DNA from: Candidatus Rokuibacteriota bacterium
GTDB taxonomy: Bacteria > Methylomirabilota > Methylomirabilia > Rokubacteriales > CSP1-6
Direction of reading: 5' to 3'
Assembly: GCA_016200085.1 (NCBI GenBank)
Contig: JACQFL010000014.1
Span: 124,001 to 188,000, forward strand
DNA: 64,000 nucleotides
Numbering within the stretch: the stretch's first letter is position 1; each line of letters begins with the position of its first letter. The position numbers and the translations under genes were made by a program. Below the pieces are notes generated by a model, which searched no databases, had not been told where the DNA came from, and saw only the letters and a list, made by a program, of their open reading frames with translations. This document shows positions 37,194 through 45,452 of the stretch, piece by piece.

Positions 37194-38501
37194 TCACTCC
37201 GGCCCCCCTTCCACGCGGATCAGCGTCGTCGGCATCGCCGTCTCCCGCAGGCGGTCGATGGCGGTCAGGGCGGCGCGCACGTCGCGCTCCCGCGCCTCGT
37301 GGGTCATCATCACCACCGGCACCGCCTCGCCGGTGGCGCGGCCCTTCTGGATCACCGAGGCGATCGAGATGTCGTTGTTGCCGAGGACGCCCGTGATGCG
37401 GGAGAGCACGCCGGGCCGATCCTGGGCCATCACGCGCAGGTAGTACCCGCAGCGCACCGTCTCCATCGGCCGCAGGGGCAGCGCGGCGGTGCCCGCCGAC
37501 GGCAGCTCGAGGGCCAGGGCCGGGACGCCGTGAGCGATGCGGCGGGCGATCTCGAGCGTGTCCGACCACACCGCGGACGCCGTCGGCATCTGCCCGGCCC
37601 CGCGGCCGTAGAACATGAGGTCGCCCACGGCATCGCCGGTGATGAACACCGCGTTGAAGACCCCGCCCACCGCGGCCAGCGGCGAGGCCGCCGGGATCAT
37701 CGTGGGGTGCACGCGCGCCTCCACGCCGCCGTCCACGGCCTTGGCGATGGCGAGGAGCTTGATGCGGTAGCCGAGCTCGCGCGCGTACTCGATGTCCTGC
37801 GCGCTGACGCGCGTGATCCCCTCGGTGTGGATGTCCTTGAGCTCGACGAACGTGCGGAAGGCGAGGGAGACGAGGATCTGCAGCTTGTGCGCCGAGTCCA
37901 TGCCCCCCACGTCGAGCGTGGGATCGGTCTCGGCGTACCCGCGCGCCTGCGCTTCCTTGAGCACGACCGAGAAGTCGAGGCCCTCGTCGGTCATCTTCGA
38001 CAGCACGTAGTTGCAGGTGCCGTTGACGATGCCGAAGACGGACAGGATGCGGTTGGCGGCGAGGCCTTCCTTGAGGGCGCGGATGAGCGGGATCCCGCCG
38101 GCGACGGCGGCCTCGAAGGCGAGGGTGACGCCGCGACGGCGCGCCTCGTCGTAGAGCTCCACGCCGTGATGCGCGAGCAGCGCCTTGTTCGCGGTGACCA
38201 CGTGCTTGCCCGCGGCCAGCGCCTTGAGGATGAACGTCCGCGCCGGCTCCAGCCCGCCCACCAGCTCGATCACGACCTGCACGGCGGGGTCGGCGAGCAC
38301 GCGGCCGGCGTCGGTCGTCATGGGCAGCCGCGCGAGGTCGAGGCCCTCGCGCGGACGCGTGACGTCGACGTCGGCGACGGCGGCGAGGATGAGCCGGCAC
38401 CCGGCGCGCTCCTCGAGGAGCGCCCGCCGGGACTCGAGGATCTTGACGATCCCGGCTCCCACGGTGCCGAGGCCGAGCAAGCCGATACGGACCTCGTTCA
38501 T
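37194..38501 (-). CDS. hom: Homoserine dehydrogenase
   Basis: Reduces aspartate semialdehyde to homoserine for threonine and methionine. 435 residues, monofunctional. GLLGLGTVGAGIVKIL is the Rossmann motif, ANKALLAHHG and GGIPLIRALKEGLAANRI flank the active site with the catalytic lysine, and DVGGMDSAHKLQIL is the signature. A C-terminal ACT domain (about 350-425, YYLRVMAQDRPGVLSRITGV) suggests feedback control by threonine. 37 bp downstream of the alaC-like gene; probably co-transcribed. Confidence 0.95.
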   Translation of the reverse strand: MNEVRIGLLGLGTVGAGIVKILESRRALLEERAGCRLILAAVADVDVTRPREGLDLARLPMTTDAGRVLADPAVQVVIELVGGLEPARTFILKALAAGKHVVTANKALLAHHGVELYDEARRRGVTLAFEAAVAGGIPLIRALKEGLAANRILSVFGIVNGTCNYVLSKMTDEGLDFSVVLKEAQARGYAETDPTLDVGGMDSAHKLQILVSLAFRTFVELKDIHTEGITRVSAQDIEYARELGYRIKLLAIAKAVDGGVEARVHPTMIPAASPLAAVGGVFNAVFITGDAVGDLMFYGRGAGQMPTASAVWSDTLEIARRIAHGVPALALELPSAGTAALPLRPMETVRCGYYLRVMAQDRPGVLSRITGVLGNNDISIASVIQKGRATGEAVPVVMMTHEARERDVRAALTAIDRLRETAMPTTLIRVEGGPE

Positions 38502-38538
38502 GGCGTCGGCCGGGTCACCGGGGCAGCGCCGGCCGCGG

Positions 38539-39708
38539 TCAGCTCGAGAGCTGCCGCAGCCCGCGGAGGGCCTGCCGGATCCGCTGCTCGTTCTCGACGA
38601 GGGCGAAGCGCACGTACCCCTCGCCGTACTCGCCGAAGCCGATGCCGGGCGAGACGGCGACCTTCGCCTCCTGCACGCAGAGCTTGGCGAACTCGAGCGA
38701 TCCCAGGTCCCGGAACGCGTCGGGAATGGGCGCCCACACGAACATGGTGCCCCTGGGCTTCGCGACCGACCAGCCGATCTTGTTCAGGCCGTCGACGAGG
38801 ATGTCCCGCCGTTTGCGGTAGACCTCGGTGATCTCGCCGACGCACTTCTGATCGCCCTCGAGCGCGATGATCCCGGCGATCTGGATGGGCTGGAACACGC
38901 CGTAGTCCAGGTAGGACTTGATGCGCGCCAGGGCGTGGATCATCTGCCGGTTGCCGCAGGCGAAGGCCAGCCGCCAGCCCGCCATGTTGTAGGACTTGGT
39001 GAGCGAGAAGAGCTCGACCCCGACGTCGCGGGCGCCCTCGGAGGCGAGGAAGGACGGCGGGGTGTAGCCGTCGAACGCGAGGTCGGCGTAGGCGAAGTCG
39101 TGGACGACCATGAGCCGGTGCTCCCGCGCGAAGGCGACCACGCGGTCGAAGAACGCCTGGTCGACGCACATGGTGGTCGGGTTGTGCGGGAACGAGAGGA
39201 TCAGCAGCTTGGCCTTCGGCCACGCCAGCTTCGCCGTCTCCTCGAGCCGCGCGAAGAAGTCGCCATCGGGGGTGAGCGGCACCGAGCGCAGATCGCCGTC
39301 GGCGATCACCACGGAATAGGAGTGGATGGGGTACGTGGGGTTCGGCACCAGCGCGCCGTCGCCGGGCTGGAGCACGGCGAGGGCGAGGTGGGCGAGGCCC
39401 TCCTTGGCCCCGATGGTGGCGATCGCCTCGGACTCCGGGTCCAGCTCGACGCCGTACCGCTCGCGGTACCACCGGGTGACGGCGACGCGCAGCCGGGTGA
39501 TGCCGCGCGAGGCCGAGTAGCGGTGATTCTTGGGGTTCTGGGCGGCCTCGATCAGCTTGGCGACGATGTGCTTGGGGGTCCCCAGATCCGGGTTGTCCAT
39601 CCCGAGGTCGATGATGTCCTCGCCGCGGGCGCGCGCCTTCGACTTGAGGTCGTTGACGATCGCGAAGACATATGGGGGCAGCCGCTTGATCCGGTAGAAC
39701 TCGTCCAT
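38539..39708 (-). CDS. AlaC/LL-DAP-like class I aminotransferase
   Basis: 389 residues, fold-type I PLP enzyme. [19 protein letters not shown] is the typical N-terminus of the AlaC/YfdZ group. [25 protein letters not shown] and Schiff-base lysine K238 in [13 protein letters not shown] are readable. YfdZ/AlaC makes alanine from pyruvate and glutamate, while relatives are annotated as LL-DAP aminotransferases. Since a true DapL is present at 28712, a role in alanine or methionine/threonine-linked transamination next to hom is more likely. ATG 39708 is chosen because the extension to 39825 crosses the promoter. Confidence 0.88.
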   Translation of the reverse strand: MDEFYRIKRLPPYVFAIVNDLKSKARARGEDIIDLGMDNPDLGTPKHIVAKLIEAAQNPKNHRYSASRGITRLRVAVTRWYRERYGVELDPESEAIATIGAKEGLAHLALAVLQPGDGALVPNPTYPIHSYSVVIADGDLRSVPLTPDGDFFARLEETAKLAWPKAKLLILSFPHNPTTMCVDQAFFDRVVAFAREHRLMVVHDFAYADLAFDGYTPPSFLASEGARDVGVELFSLTKSYNMAGWRLAFACGNRQMIHALARIKSYLDYGVFQPIQIAGIIALEGDQKCVGEITEVYRKRRDILVDGLNKIGWSVAKPRGTMFVWAPIPDAFRDLGSLEFAKLCVQEAKVAVSPGIGFGEYGEGYVRFALVENEQRIRQALRGLRQLSS

Positions 39709-39741
39709 GGCTCCTCTCGCGAGCGGACAACGCGTTTCGTG

Positions 39742-39771
39742 ATGATACTGCCCGCATTTCTTCGGTGTCAA
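39742..39771 (-). promoter_or_regulatory. Sigma-70-type promoter for the aminotransferase-hom operon
   Basis: On the minus strand TTGACA (39766-39771) is separated by 18 nt from TATCAT (39742-39747); the ATG lies 33 nt downstream of the -10. It is one of the best consensus matches in the window. Divergent with the promoter at 39819. Confidence 0.7.
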
Positions 39772-39818
39772 GAAATGCCGATCCCACGCGGAGTTACGGA
39801 TCACGCCCGGATCTGTTG

Positions 39819-39847
39819 TTGACACCGCCCGCTCACTCGGGTACCAA
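39819..39847 (+). promoter_or_regulatory. Sigma-70-type promoter for the M23 peptidase gene
   Basis: TTGACA (39819-39824), 17-nt spacer, TACCAA (39842-39847). The GTG start is 56 nt further with GAGGAGA about 12 nt before it. Forms a divergent pair with the promoter for the aminotransferase; the two -35 elements are about 47 bp apart, so a shared regulator site between them is possible. Confidence 0.65.
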
Positions 39848-39902
39848 TGCCGCGAGCCGCGAGGCTCGAACGATCACCCGACCCCGAGGAGACGGCGATC
39901 GC

Positions 39903-40784
39903 GTGAGCCACCGCAGGCAGTACAGTCTGCTGATCGTCCGAGGTGATGGCGTCCGGGTCCTCCGCTTCAATTTTCCCCGTCGACTTGCCATCGCCACCCT
40001 GGCCGCCCTGGTGGGAGCCTCGCTGCTGCTCGCGGGGCTTCTCGGCGACTGGTGGTCGCTCCGGGGCCGCGTGCGGGACGCGGCCGCGCTGTACCAGGAG
40101 CTGGCCGAGCAGCGTTCGACCATCGATGGGTTCAACCGCCGCGTGGCCGATCTGCGGCGTGAGGTCGCGGGCTGGCGCGAGATGCACGCGCGCATCTGGG
40201 AGCCGTTCGGGCCGGACGCCTCTCCGAAGTCGCGCGGCACGGGCATCGGCGGCGGCACCCTCGCGACCTCCGACCGGCCCGCGCGCTCCTCCGTGGCCGA
40301 CGAGCTGAACCGGCTGGCCGAGAGCGTGGCCGAGGAGGGCGAGAGCCTCCGGTCGCTGGAGAGCATGATCACCCGTGCCTCGCGCGCCATCGCGGCGCTG
40401 CCGTCGCGCTGGCCCGTGCGCGGCGCGGTCAACTCCGAGTTCGGTGCGCGGCCCTCGCCCTGGGCGCGCGGTCCCGAGCGGCACTCGGGAATCGACATCG
40501 GTGCCGAGCGCGGCACGGTGGTGCTCGCGCCGTCGGCGGGCACCGTCTCCTTCGCCGGGACGCACGCCGAGTACGGTCTCGCCGTGATGCTCGACCACGG
40601 CCACGACCTGAAGACCCTCTACGGCCATCTCTCGAGGATCACCGTGACGCTGGGCCAGCAGGTGGCGCGGGGCGGCGAGATCGGCCTGACCGGCAACACC
40701 GGGCGCTCCTCGGGGCCGCACCTGCACTACGAGATCCTCCTCAGGAATCAGCCGGTGAACCCTCGCGGCTTCCTCTGGGAGTAG
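39903..40784 (+). CDS. M23 family metallopeptidase (LytM/NlpD-like), membrane-anchored
   Basis: 293 residues. Short basic cytoplasmic N-terminus, one membrane helix (about 25-45), a coiled-coil-like linker (about 55-150), then an M23 domain. Zinc ligands H-x-G-x-D in ERHSGIDIG and H-x-H in GPHLHYEI, with the second histidine YGHL, are all present, so it should be an active peptidoglycan endopeptidase (or an activator of amidases). GTG 39903 begins VSHRRQYSLLIVRGDGVRV, a N-terminus common to this M23 subgroup. Followed by a repeat, not by an operon partner. Confidence 0.88.
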   Translation: MSHRRQYSLLIVRGDGVRVLRFNFPRRLAIATLAALVGASLLLAGLLGDWWSLRGRVRDAAALYQELAEQRSTIDGFNRRVADLRREVAGWREMHARIWEPFGPDASPKSRGTGIGGGTLATSDRPARSSVADELNRLAESVAEEGESLRSLESMITRASRAIAALPSRWPVRGAVNSEFGARPSPWARGPERHSGIDIGAERGTVVLAPSAGTVSFAGTHAEYGLAVMLDHGHDLKTLYGHLSRITVTLGQQVARGGEIGLTGNTGRSSGPHLHYEILLRNQPVNPRGFLWE

Positions 40785-40787
40785 ATG

Positions 40788-40905
40788 AAGATGGGGGGCC
40801 GCGGCGGGCCCCCCAAGCCCTATTGGTGAAGATGGGGGGCCGCGGCAGGCCCCCCAAGCCCCCCAACGCTCGGCACGCCCCGGCGAAGCCGTGGCGCGCC
40901 TCGGT
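40788..40905. repeat. Dispersed GC-rich intergenic repeat, copy B (inverted)
   Basis: In minus orientation this matches copies A, C and D: the GCGCCACGGCTTCGCCGGGG block is at about 40876-40895 and the G-rich block follows. The distal part is itself duplicated: a GAAGATGGGGGG..CCCCCC hairpin at 40788-40820 and again at 40829-40863. It begins 4 nt after the M23 stop, so it may act as its terminator. Confidence 0.85.
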
Positions 40906-40958
40906 GCTGCGCTCCGTGCATGGGGGCCGCGGCGAGCCCCATGCGTGCGACTTCGTCG

Positions 40959-40964
40959 TATCCT
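40959..40964 (+). promoter_or_regulatory. Candidate -10 (TATCCT) seven bases before a GTG
   Basis: TATCCT, then 7 nt, then the GTG of the small lipoprotein. No ribosome binding site. Same geometry as at 12353 and 52078. Confidence 0.4.
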
Positions 40965-40971
40965 CGGACGT

Positions 40972-41220
40972 GTGAGACGCTCCACCGCGCTGCTCGTCGG
41001 GCTCGGCGCGCTCGCGGCCGGCTGCGCCGGCTCCGGGGAATGGGTCTACGAGAAGCCCGACGTCCTGCCGGCGCAGTACGACCGGGACAGTGCCGCGTGC
41101 CGGCGGGAATCGATCGACCGCCAGGGCTTCGCGATCTTCCAGTCCGGCCGGCTCGACCGCGAGGTCTTCAACCGGTGCATGCAGCGGAGGGGCTACACGG
41201 TGAGGCGGGAGGACCCGTGA
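40972..41220 (+). CDS. Small lipoprotein of unknown function
   Basis: 82 residues. Signal peptide with lipobox ALAAGC (C18), then a short soluble region with EKPDVLPAQYDRDSAACRRES and RCMQRRGYTV. Two further cysteines could form a disulfide. The pattern of an approximately 60-residue mature lipoprotein with C-x(20-35)-C and a terminal GY motif is common in proteobacteria-like genomes without known function. GTG 40972 is chosen because the longer frame from 40891 lies within the repeat; the stop overlaps the methyltransferase start. Confidence 0.7.
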   Translation: MRRSTALLVGLGALAAGCAGSGEWVYEKPDVLPAQYDRDSAACRRESIDRQGFAIFQSGRLDREVFNRCMQRRGYTVRREDP

Positions 41221-42122
41221 CCACCCTCGATCACGATCCGGCCGACGTCGCGGCCGTCATCCAGGCCGTCCGCTTCGAGCTCTACCGCGAGAACGTCCGC
41301 GGCGCCCTCGACCTGCTCGAGGCCGCGCACGCGAGGCATCCCGATCCGCGCTACGCCGAGCAGGTCGCCCGCATCCGGTCGTGGTTGGGTCATCTCGACT
41401 CCCGCGAGGCGTACATCGCCGCGCAGGAGGACCAGTATCACGGTCTGCGCGCGACGGGCGGGCTCAAGCTGCTGGAGCGGCGCCTGCGCGCCTGGCTCGG
41501 GCGCAAGACGCGCAAGATGGTCGCGCGACGCAGCGAGGACGCCGAGTTCCTCGAGCTGGAGCGCGAGGTCGTGGCTCTCGGCGCGCGGCGCGTGCTGGAC
41601 GCCGGCTGCGGCGAGGGCGGGATCGCGATGGCGCTCGGCGCGCGCCACCCCGAGGTCCGGGTCGAGGGCGTGGAGATCTCGGCCACGAACACGCGGATCG
41701 CCGGCCAGCTGAACCGGTACCGCAACGTGGCCTTCCGCCAGGGGCTCGCCGAGGAGGTGCACCGTCACTTCCCGGCGGGCTCCTTCGACCTCGCCTACTC
41801 GTTCGCCGTCCTCGAGCACGTGCGGGACGTCGACGAGACGGTCGGCTCCATCGCCAGCGTGCTCCGTCCCGGCGGGCGCTTCTGCTTCGTGGTCCCCATG
41901 CGGGAGTTCCGGATCACGGGCGAGATCCCCGAGTACGCGCCCGTCCACGGTTACGCGGATCATTGCCGCGTGTTCGACGTGGCCGACCTCACGGCGCGCT
42001 TCGGTGCGCGGCCGGGCTTCCGGCTGGTGAAGATCCCGGGCAACTACAAGCGCGACGAGATGCCCGCCTGCTTCGAGCCCGTGGAGTTCGGCGTCTACTT
42101 CGTGGCCTTCACCAAGGGGTAG
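41217..42122 (+). CDS. Class I SAM-dependent methyltransferase
   Basis: 301 residues. N-terminal helical extension to about 115 (EAAHARHPDPRYAEQVA resembles a TPR-like helix pair), then a methyltransferase core: RVLDAGCGEGGIAMAL (motif I), VEGVEIS (motif II), FDLAYSFAVLEHVRDVD (motif IV) and LRPGGRFCFVVP. Methyltransf_11/25 type; substrate unknown. GTG overlaps the lipoprotein stop by 4 bp. It converges with the SGNH hydrolase gene and overlaps its 3' end by 28 bp. Confidence 0.83.
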   Translation: MTTLDHDPADVAAVIQAVRFELYRENVRGALDLLEAAHARHPDPRYAEQVARIRSWLGHLDSREAYIAAQEDQYHGLRATGGLKLLERRLRAWLGRKTRKMVARRSEDAEFLELEREVVALGARRVLDAGCGEGGIAMALGARHPEVRVEGVEISATNTRIAGQLNRYRNVAFRQGLAEEVHRHFPAGSFDLAYSFAVLEHVRDVDETVGSIASVLRPGGRFCFVVPMREFRITGEIPEYAPVHGYADHCRVFDVADLTARFGARPGFRLVKIPGNYKRDEMPACFEPVEFGVYFVAFTKG

Positions 42123-43321
42123 TCGCCCGTCGCGCAGCCGGGCACGAGCCAGTGCTCGTGCAGCCCGGCGAGCACCCCCTCGGCGAAGACCTTCGCCCCC
42201 GCGGGCGTGTGGTGGATGTCGGTGCGCCGGAAGAGCGGGGCGTCGGTACGTGCGCGCGCGCGGAAGATTGGCCCCAGGTCGATGACGGGGAACCCGGCCC
42301 GCCGGCCGAGCTCCTCGAGGATCTGGAAGGGCCGGTCGGAGGCGTAGAGGCCGGGGCCGATCCCGAACTTGCGCCGCCCCTCCGGCGACTCGTCCGCGCT
42401 CACCTGGTGCGCATGAGGGTAGACGACGAGCGCGAACGCGGCGCCCGCGCCGCGGGCGAGGGCGCCGACGTCCGCGATGTAGCGCTTCGTCGTGGCCCAG
42501 GCCTGCTCGAGGGCCGGGGACTCGCCGTCGCGGGTGATGGCGAGGATGTCGTACCGGATGTCGCCGACGAGCCCGAGCTGCTCGAGGCGCTCCGGGGTCA
42601 GTTTCACCGGGCCGAGCCATCGCGCGCCGAGTGAGGATTTCCGGATCACCTGATAGACCGCCGCGTGGTTGGCCGCGCGCTCGAGCGGCCGGAGGACGCC
42701 GGCCCAGGAGGGGAGCGCCAGGGGCGGCATGAGCATCGCCGCCTCCTGGAGCGGCCTGGACGGCACGGCGACCACGCGGCCGTCGGCGTCGAGGCGGGCG
42801 ATGCGGGTGCGGATCCAGTCGTCGTGGACGTCCGTCATATCGAAGTTCAGGACGACGAGATCCGGATGCAGCGCGAGGGCGACGTGCTTCAGGAGCAGGT
42901 ACTCGAGGATCGGCGAGTAGCTGCCGGTCCCGGCGTTGATCACCTCGTACCGCCCCGCGCACGCACCCGAGCCCAGCGCGCGCTCCACGCGCTTGGCGAC
43001 GGTGTCCTCGAGGGCGAGCGTGTAGCCCTCGGTGAACGAATCGCCCAGCATGACGATGCGGAACACGCCGGCGGGCTTGGCGCGCGCGTACTCCCGGTCC
43101 CGCAGTCCGAGGGAGTTCGTCGCGTACTCCACGCCCCGGATCGGCTTCCGGCCGTTGGGCCGGTAGCGATGGTGGAGCACGGGGTCGCTGACGCCGAGGC
43201 TGCCGTCTGCCGCGCCTGGGCGGCCGGCCACGACGCGCAGGGCGATCTCGCTCGCCGCCAGCGCGAGCGCGAGGCCGAGCGCGACGGCGAGCAGGCGGCC
43301 GCCCAGCCGCCGCCGCGTCAC
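42095..43321 (-). CDS. SGNH/GDSL hydrolase family protein
   Basis: 408 residues with an N-terminal signal/anchor helix (about 9-29). Block I VMLGDSFTEGY contains the nucleophile serine, block II is NAGTGSYSP, and block V is RTDIHHTPAG with the D-x-x-H dyad. The region NSLGLRDREY upstream of block I is typical of large bacterial SGNH proteins in polysaccharide or AlgX-like families. GTG at 43321 overlaps the alpha/beta hydrolase stop (GTGA). Probably an extracytoplasmic esterase or O-acyl transferase; target unknown. Confidence 0.8.
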   Translation of the reverse strand: MTRRRLGGRLLAVALGLALALAASEIALRVVAGRPGAADGSLGVSDPVLHHRYRPNGRKPIRGVEYATNSLGLRDREYARAKPAGVFRIVMLGDSFTEGYTLALEDTVAKRVERALGSGACAGRYEVINAGTGSYSPILEYLLLKHVALALHPDLVVLNFDMTDVHDDWIRTRIARLDADGRVVAVPSRPLQEAAMLMPPLALPSWAGVLRPLERAANHAAVYQVIRKSSLGARWLGPVKLTPERLEQLGLVGDIRYDILAITRDGESPALEQAWATTKRYIADVGALARGAGAAFALVVYPHAHQVSADESPEGRRKFGIGPGLYASDRPFQILEELGRRAGFPVIDLGPIFRARARTDAPLFRRTDIHHTPAGAKVFAEGVLAGLHEHWLVPGCATGDYPLVKATK

Positions 43322-44127
43322 TTCGGATGCCGCGCGAGGAACTCCAGGCACATCCGGTTGAACTCCTCGGGCATCTCCCAGAAGTACACGTGGCCGGCCC
43401 GGGCGATGGTGGCCAGCTCGGCGCCGGGGATGCGCGCGGCGATCTCGCGGGCGAAGCGCGCCGGCACGAGGACGTCCTCGTCGGCGACGCTCACGAGGGT
43501 GGGGGCGGTGATCCGGGGCAGGCGGTCGCGCGTGGAGAACGCCTGGACCGCCGCCGACTGCCCCCTGAAGCCGGCGAGCGACTGCGGATACGGGTTCGCC
43601 AGCGCGCCGGCGAGGATCGCCTCCACGAACTCGGGGCGCTCGTTGTACGTGGTGTGGCCGAACAGCCAGAGGAAGATCGTGCGCTGGGCCTGCTCGAGCG
43701 GCAGCGAGGCCCTGACGGTGCCCCAGGCGTCACCGAGCGCGGTCATGTAGCCGTCGTTGCCCGGGTGCGTGCAGTGCAGCTGGAGCGAGAGCACGCGGCC
43801 GGGGTGCGCGAGCGCGAGCTCCTGGGCGATCATGCCGCCCATCGACACCCCCAGCACGTGCGCGCGCTCGATGCCGAGCCGGTCCATGAGCCCGGCCGTG
43901 TCCCCGGCCATCTGGGGGATGGTGTACGGCGCATCGGGCTGGTCGGTCTGTCCCGCCCCCCGGTTGTCGAACGCGATCACCCGATAGCGCTGGGCGAACT
44001 CCGCCATCTGGAACGCCCACGCCGTGTGGTCCCCGCTGAATCCCATGATGAGCACCAGCGGCTCCCCACTGCCTTGCTCCACGTAGTACATCTCGATATC
44101 CCCGACCCGAACCTTAGGCACCCCCAC
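43318..44127 (-). CDS. Alpha/beta hydrolase
   Basis: 269 residues, canonical fold. Oxyanion-hole loop LIMGFSGDH, DNRGAGQTDQP, nucleophile elbow GVSMGGMIAQ with the catalytic serine, acid D in SVADEDVLVPAR, and catalytic histidine in ARAGHVYFWE. Resembles 3-oxoadipate enol-lactonase/haloperoxidase-like esterases, but the substrate cannot be inferred. Stop overlaps the SGNH hydrolase start, so the two hydrolases form one unit. Confidence 0.87.
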   Translation of the reverse strand: MGVPKVRVGDIEMYYVEQGSGEPLVLIMGFSGDHTAWAFQMAEFAQRYRVIAFDNRGAGQTDQPDAPYTIPQMAGDTAGLMDRLGIERAHVLGVSMGGMIAQELALAHPGRVLSLQLHCTHPGNDGYMTALGDAWGTVRASLPLEQAQRTIFLWLFGHTTYNERPEFVEAILAGALANPYPQSLAGFRGQSAAVQAFSTRDRLPRITAPTLVSVADEDVLVPARFAREIAARIPGAELATIARAGHVYFWEMPEEFNRMCLEFLARHPK

Positions 44128-44300
44128 CCTCCCTCACGACGAACCCTCCCCACCCCGCTCGCCGACAGCGCGGGATGAGCGCTCCCGGCTTGAACCGCGC
44201 GATCTTGACCGCCGCTCCTTGGGATGAACGAAAGCGATCGAGGCACCAGGTGTCATCGCCACGGGCATCTGGCATCCCAGATGGTCGTCGTTGGGCGCAC

Positions 44301-44443
44301 GGCGGCGGCGGGGGGTCGGGGGGCCAGCGGGAATCCGTGGTGTACCCGGCATCTCGCCACCACCGGAGGCGATGCGAGCGCGCCAGAGCATCGAGAGCCA
44401 GTCAGTCGGATTCCCGCTGGCCCCCCGACCCCCCGCCGCCGCC
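44301..44443. repeat. Long inverted repeat, 37-nt perfect arms
   Basis: Arms 44301-44337 and 44407-44443 are exact reverse complements over 37 nt around a 69-nt centre. The centre starts near GTGTAC (44340-44345) and ends with AGTCAGT (44400-44406), matching the ends of the centre in the 28527 element. It lies between the oppF-like stop and the alpha/beta hydrolase start, both on -. The 44128-44456 stretch contains no supportable gene; the perfect pairing argues for recent origin or active maintenance. Confidence 0.85.
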
Positions 44444-44456
44444 CCTCGACGCAGCG

Positions 44457-45443
44457 CTATCGAATCCTGACGCCAGAACGAACCTGGCACGCCACCCAGT
44501 GCCCCGGCGAGATCTCCTTGAGCACCTGATCGTTCATCGAGCAGGACGGCTCGCGAAGCGCGCAGCGCGTGTGGAACCGGCAGCCGGACGGCGGCGAGAT
44601 GGGGCTCGGCACGTCGCCCTCGAGCAGGATCCGCTTGCGCTTGACCGTGGGATCGGGGATCGGCACCGCGGACAGCAGCGCCTCGGTGTAGGGATGCTTC
44701 GGGTTGGCGTAGAGCTCCTTGGCGGGCGCGATCTCGACGATCTTGCCCAGGTACATGACGGCCACCCGGGTCGAGATGTGCTCGACCACGGACAGGTCGT
44801 GGGCGATGAAGAGGTACGTCAGCCCGAACTTCGTCTGCAGATCCTCGAGCAGGTTGACGACCTGGGCCTGCACGGACACGTCGAGGGCCGAGACCGGCTC
44901 GTCGGCCACGATGAGCTTGGGACTCACGGCGAGGGCGCGCGCGATGCCGATGCGCTGCCGCTGGCCGCCCGAGAACTCGTGGGGATAGCGCCGCAGGTGG
45001 TCGGCCGAGAGGCCCACGGTCTCCAGCAGCTGGACCACGCGCTCCTCGCGCGCCTTCCGGTTCGGCGCCAGCTTGTGGATCACCAGCGCCTCGCCGATGA
45101 TCGAGCCGACCGTCATCCGCGGATTGAGCGAGGCGTACGGATCCTGGAAGATGATCTGCATCTCCTTCCGGAGGCTTCGCAGCGAGCGCTTGTCCAGGGT
45201 GGTGACGTTGCGGTCCTGGAACCAGACCTCGCCCTCCGTCGGCTCGATGAGCCTGAGGATCGTGCGTCCGGTGGTCGACTTGCCGCAGCCCGACTCACCG
45301 ACGAGGCCCAGCGTCTCGCCCGCCATGATGTCGAAGGACACGTCGTCGACCGCGTGGACGCGCGCCACCTCGCGCGACAGGAGGCCGCCGCGGATCGGGA
45401 AGTACTTCTTGAGATTCCGGACCTTGAGGAGCGTGTCTGCCAT
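44457..45443 (-). CDS. Oligopeptide/dipeptide ABC transporter ATP-binding protein (OppF/DppF-like)
   Basis: 328 residues, ABC ATPase of the NikD/OppF class. Walker [10 protein letters not shown], signature [17 protein letters not shown], Walker [17 protein letters not shown] and H-loop [11 protein letters not shown]. The C-terminal oligo_HPY segment has [11 protein letters not shown] with cysteines that in relatives bind a [4Fe-4S] cluster. Energises import of peptides or similar solutes. It follows the OppD-like gene by 9 bp; no permease or binding protein gene is adjacent. Confidence 0.92.
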   Translation of the reverse strand: MADTLLKVRNLKKYFPIRGGLLSREVARVHAVDDVSFDIMAGETLGLVGESGCGKSTTGRTILRLIEPTEGEVWFQDRNVTTLDKRSLRSLRKEMQIIFQDPYASLNPRMTVGSIIGEALVIHKLAPNRKAREERVVQLLETVGLSADHLRRYPHEFSGGQRQRIGIARALAVSPKLIVADEPVSALDVSVQAQVVNLLEDLQTKFGLTYLFIAHDLSVVEHISTRVAVMYLGKIVEIAPAKELYANPKHPYTEALLSAVPIPDPTVKRKRILLEGDVPSPISPPSGCRFHTRCALREPSCSMNDQVLKEISPGHWVACQVRSGVRIR

Positions 45444-45452
45444 GGCGGCGCC

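Noticed and set aside
44224-44529. Forward open frame over the 44.3 kb inverted repeat
   Set aside because: It consists mainly of the two arms and runs antisense into the oppF-like gene.
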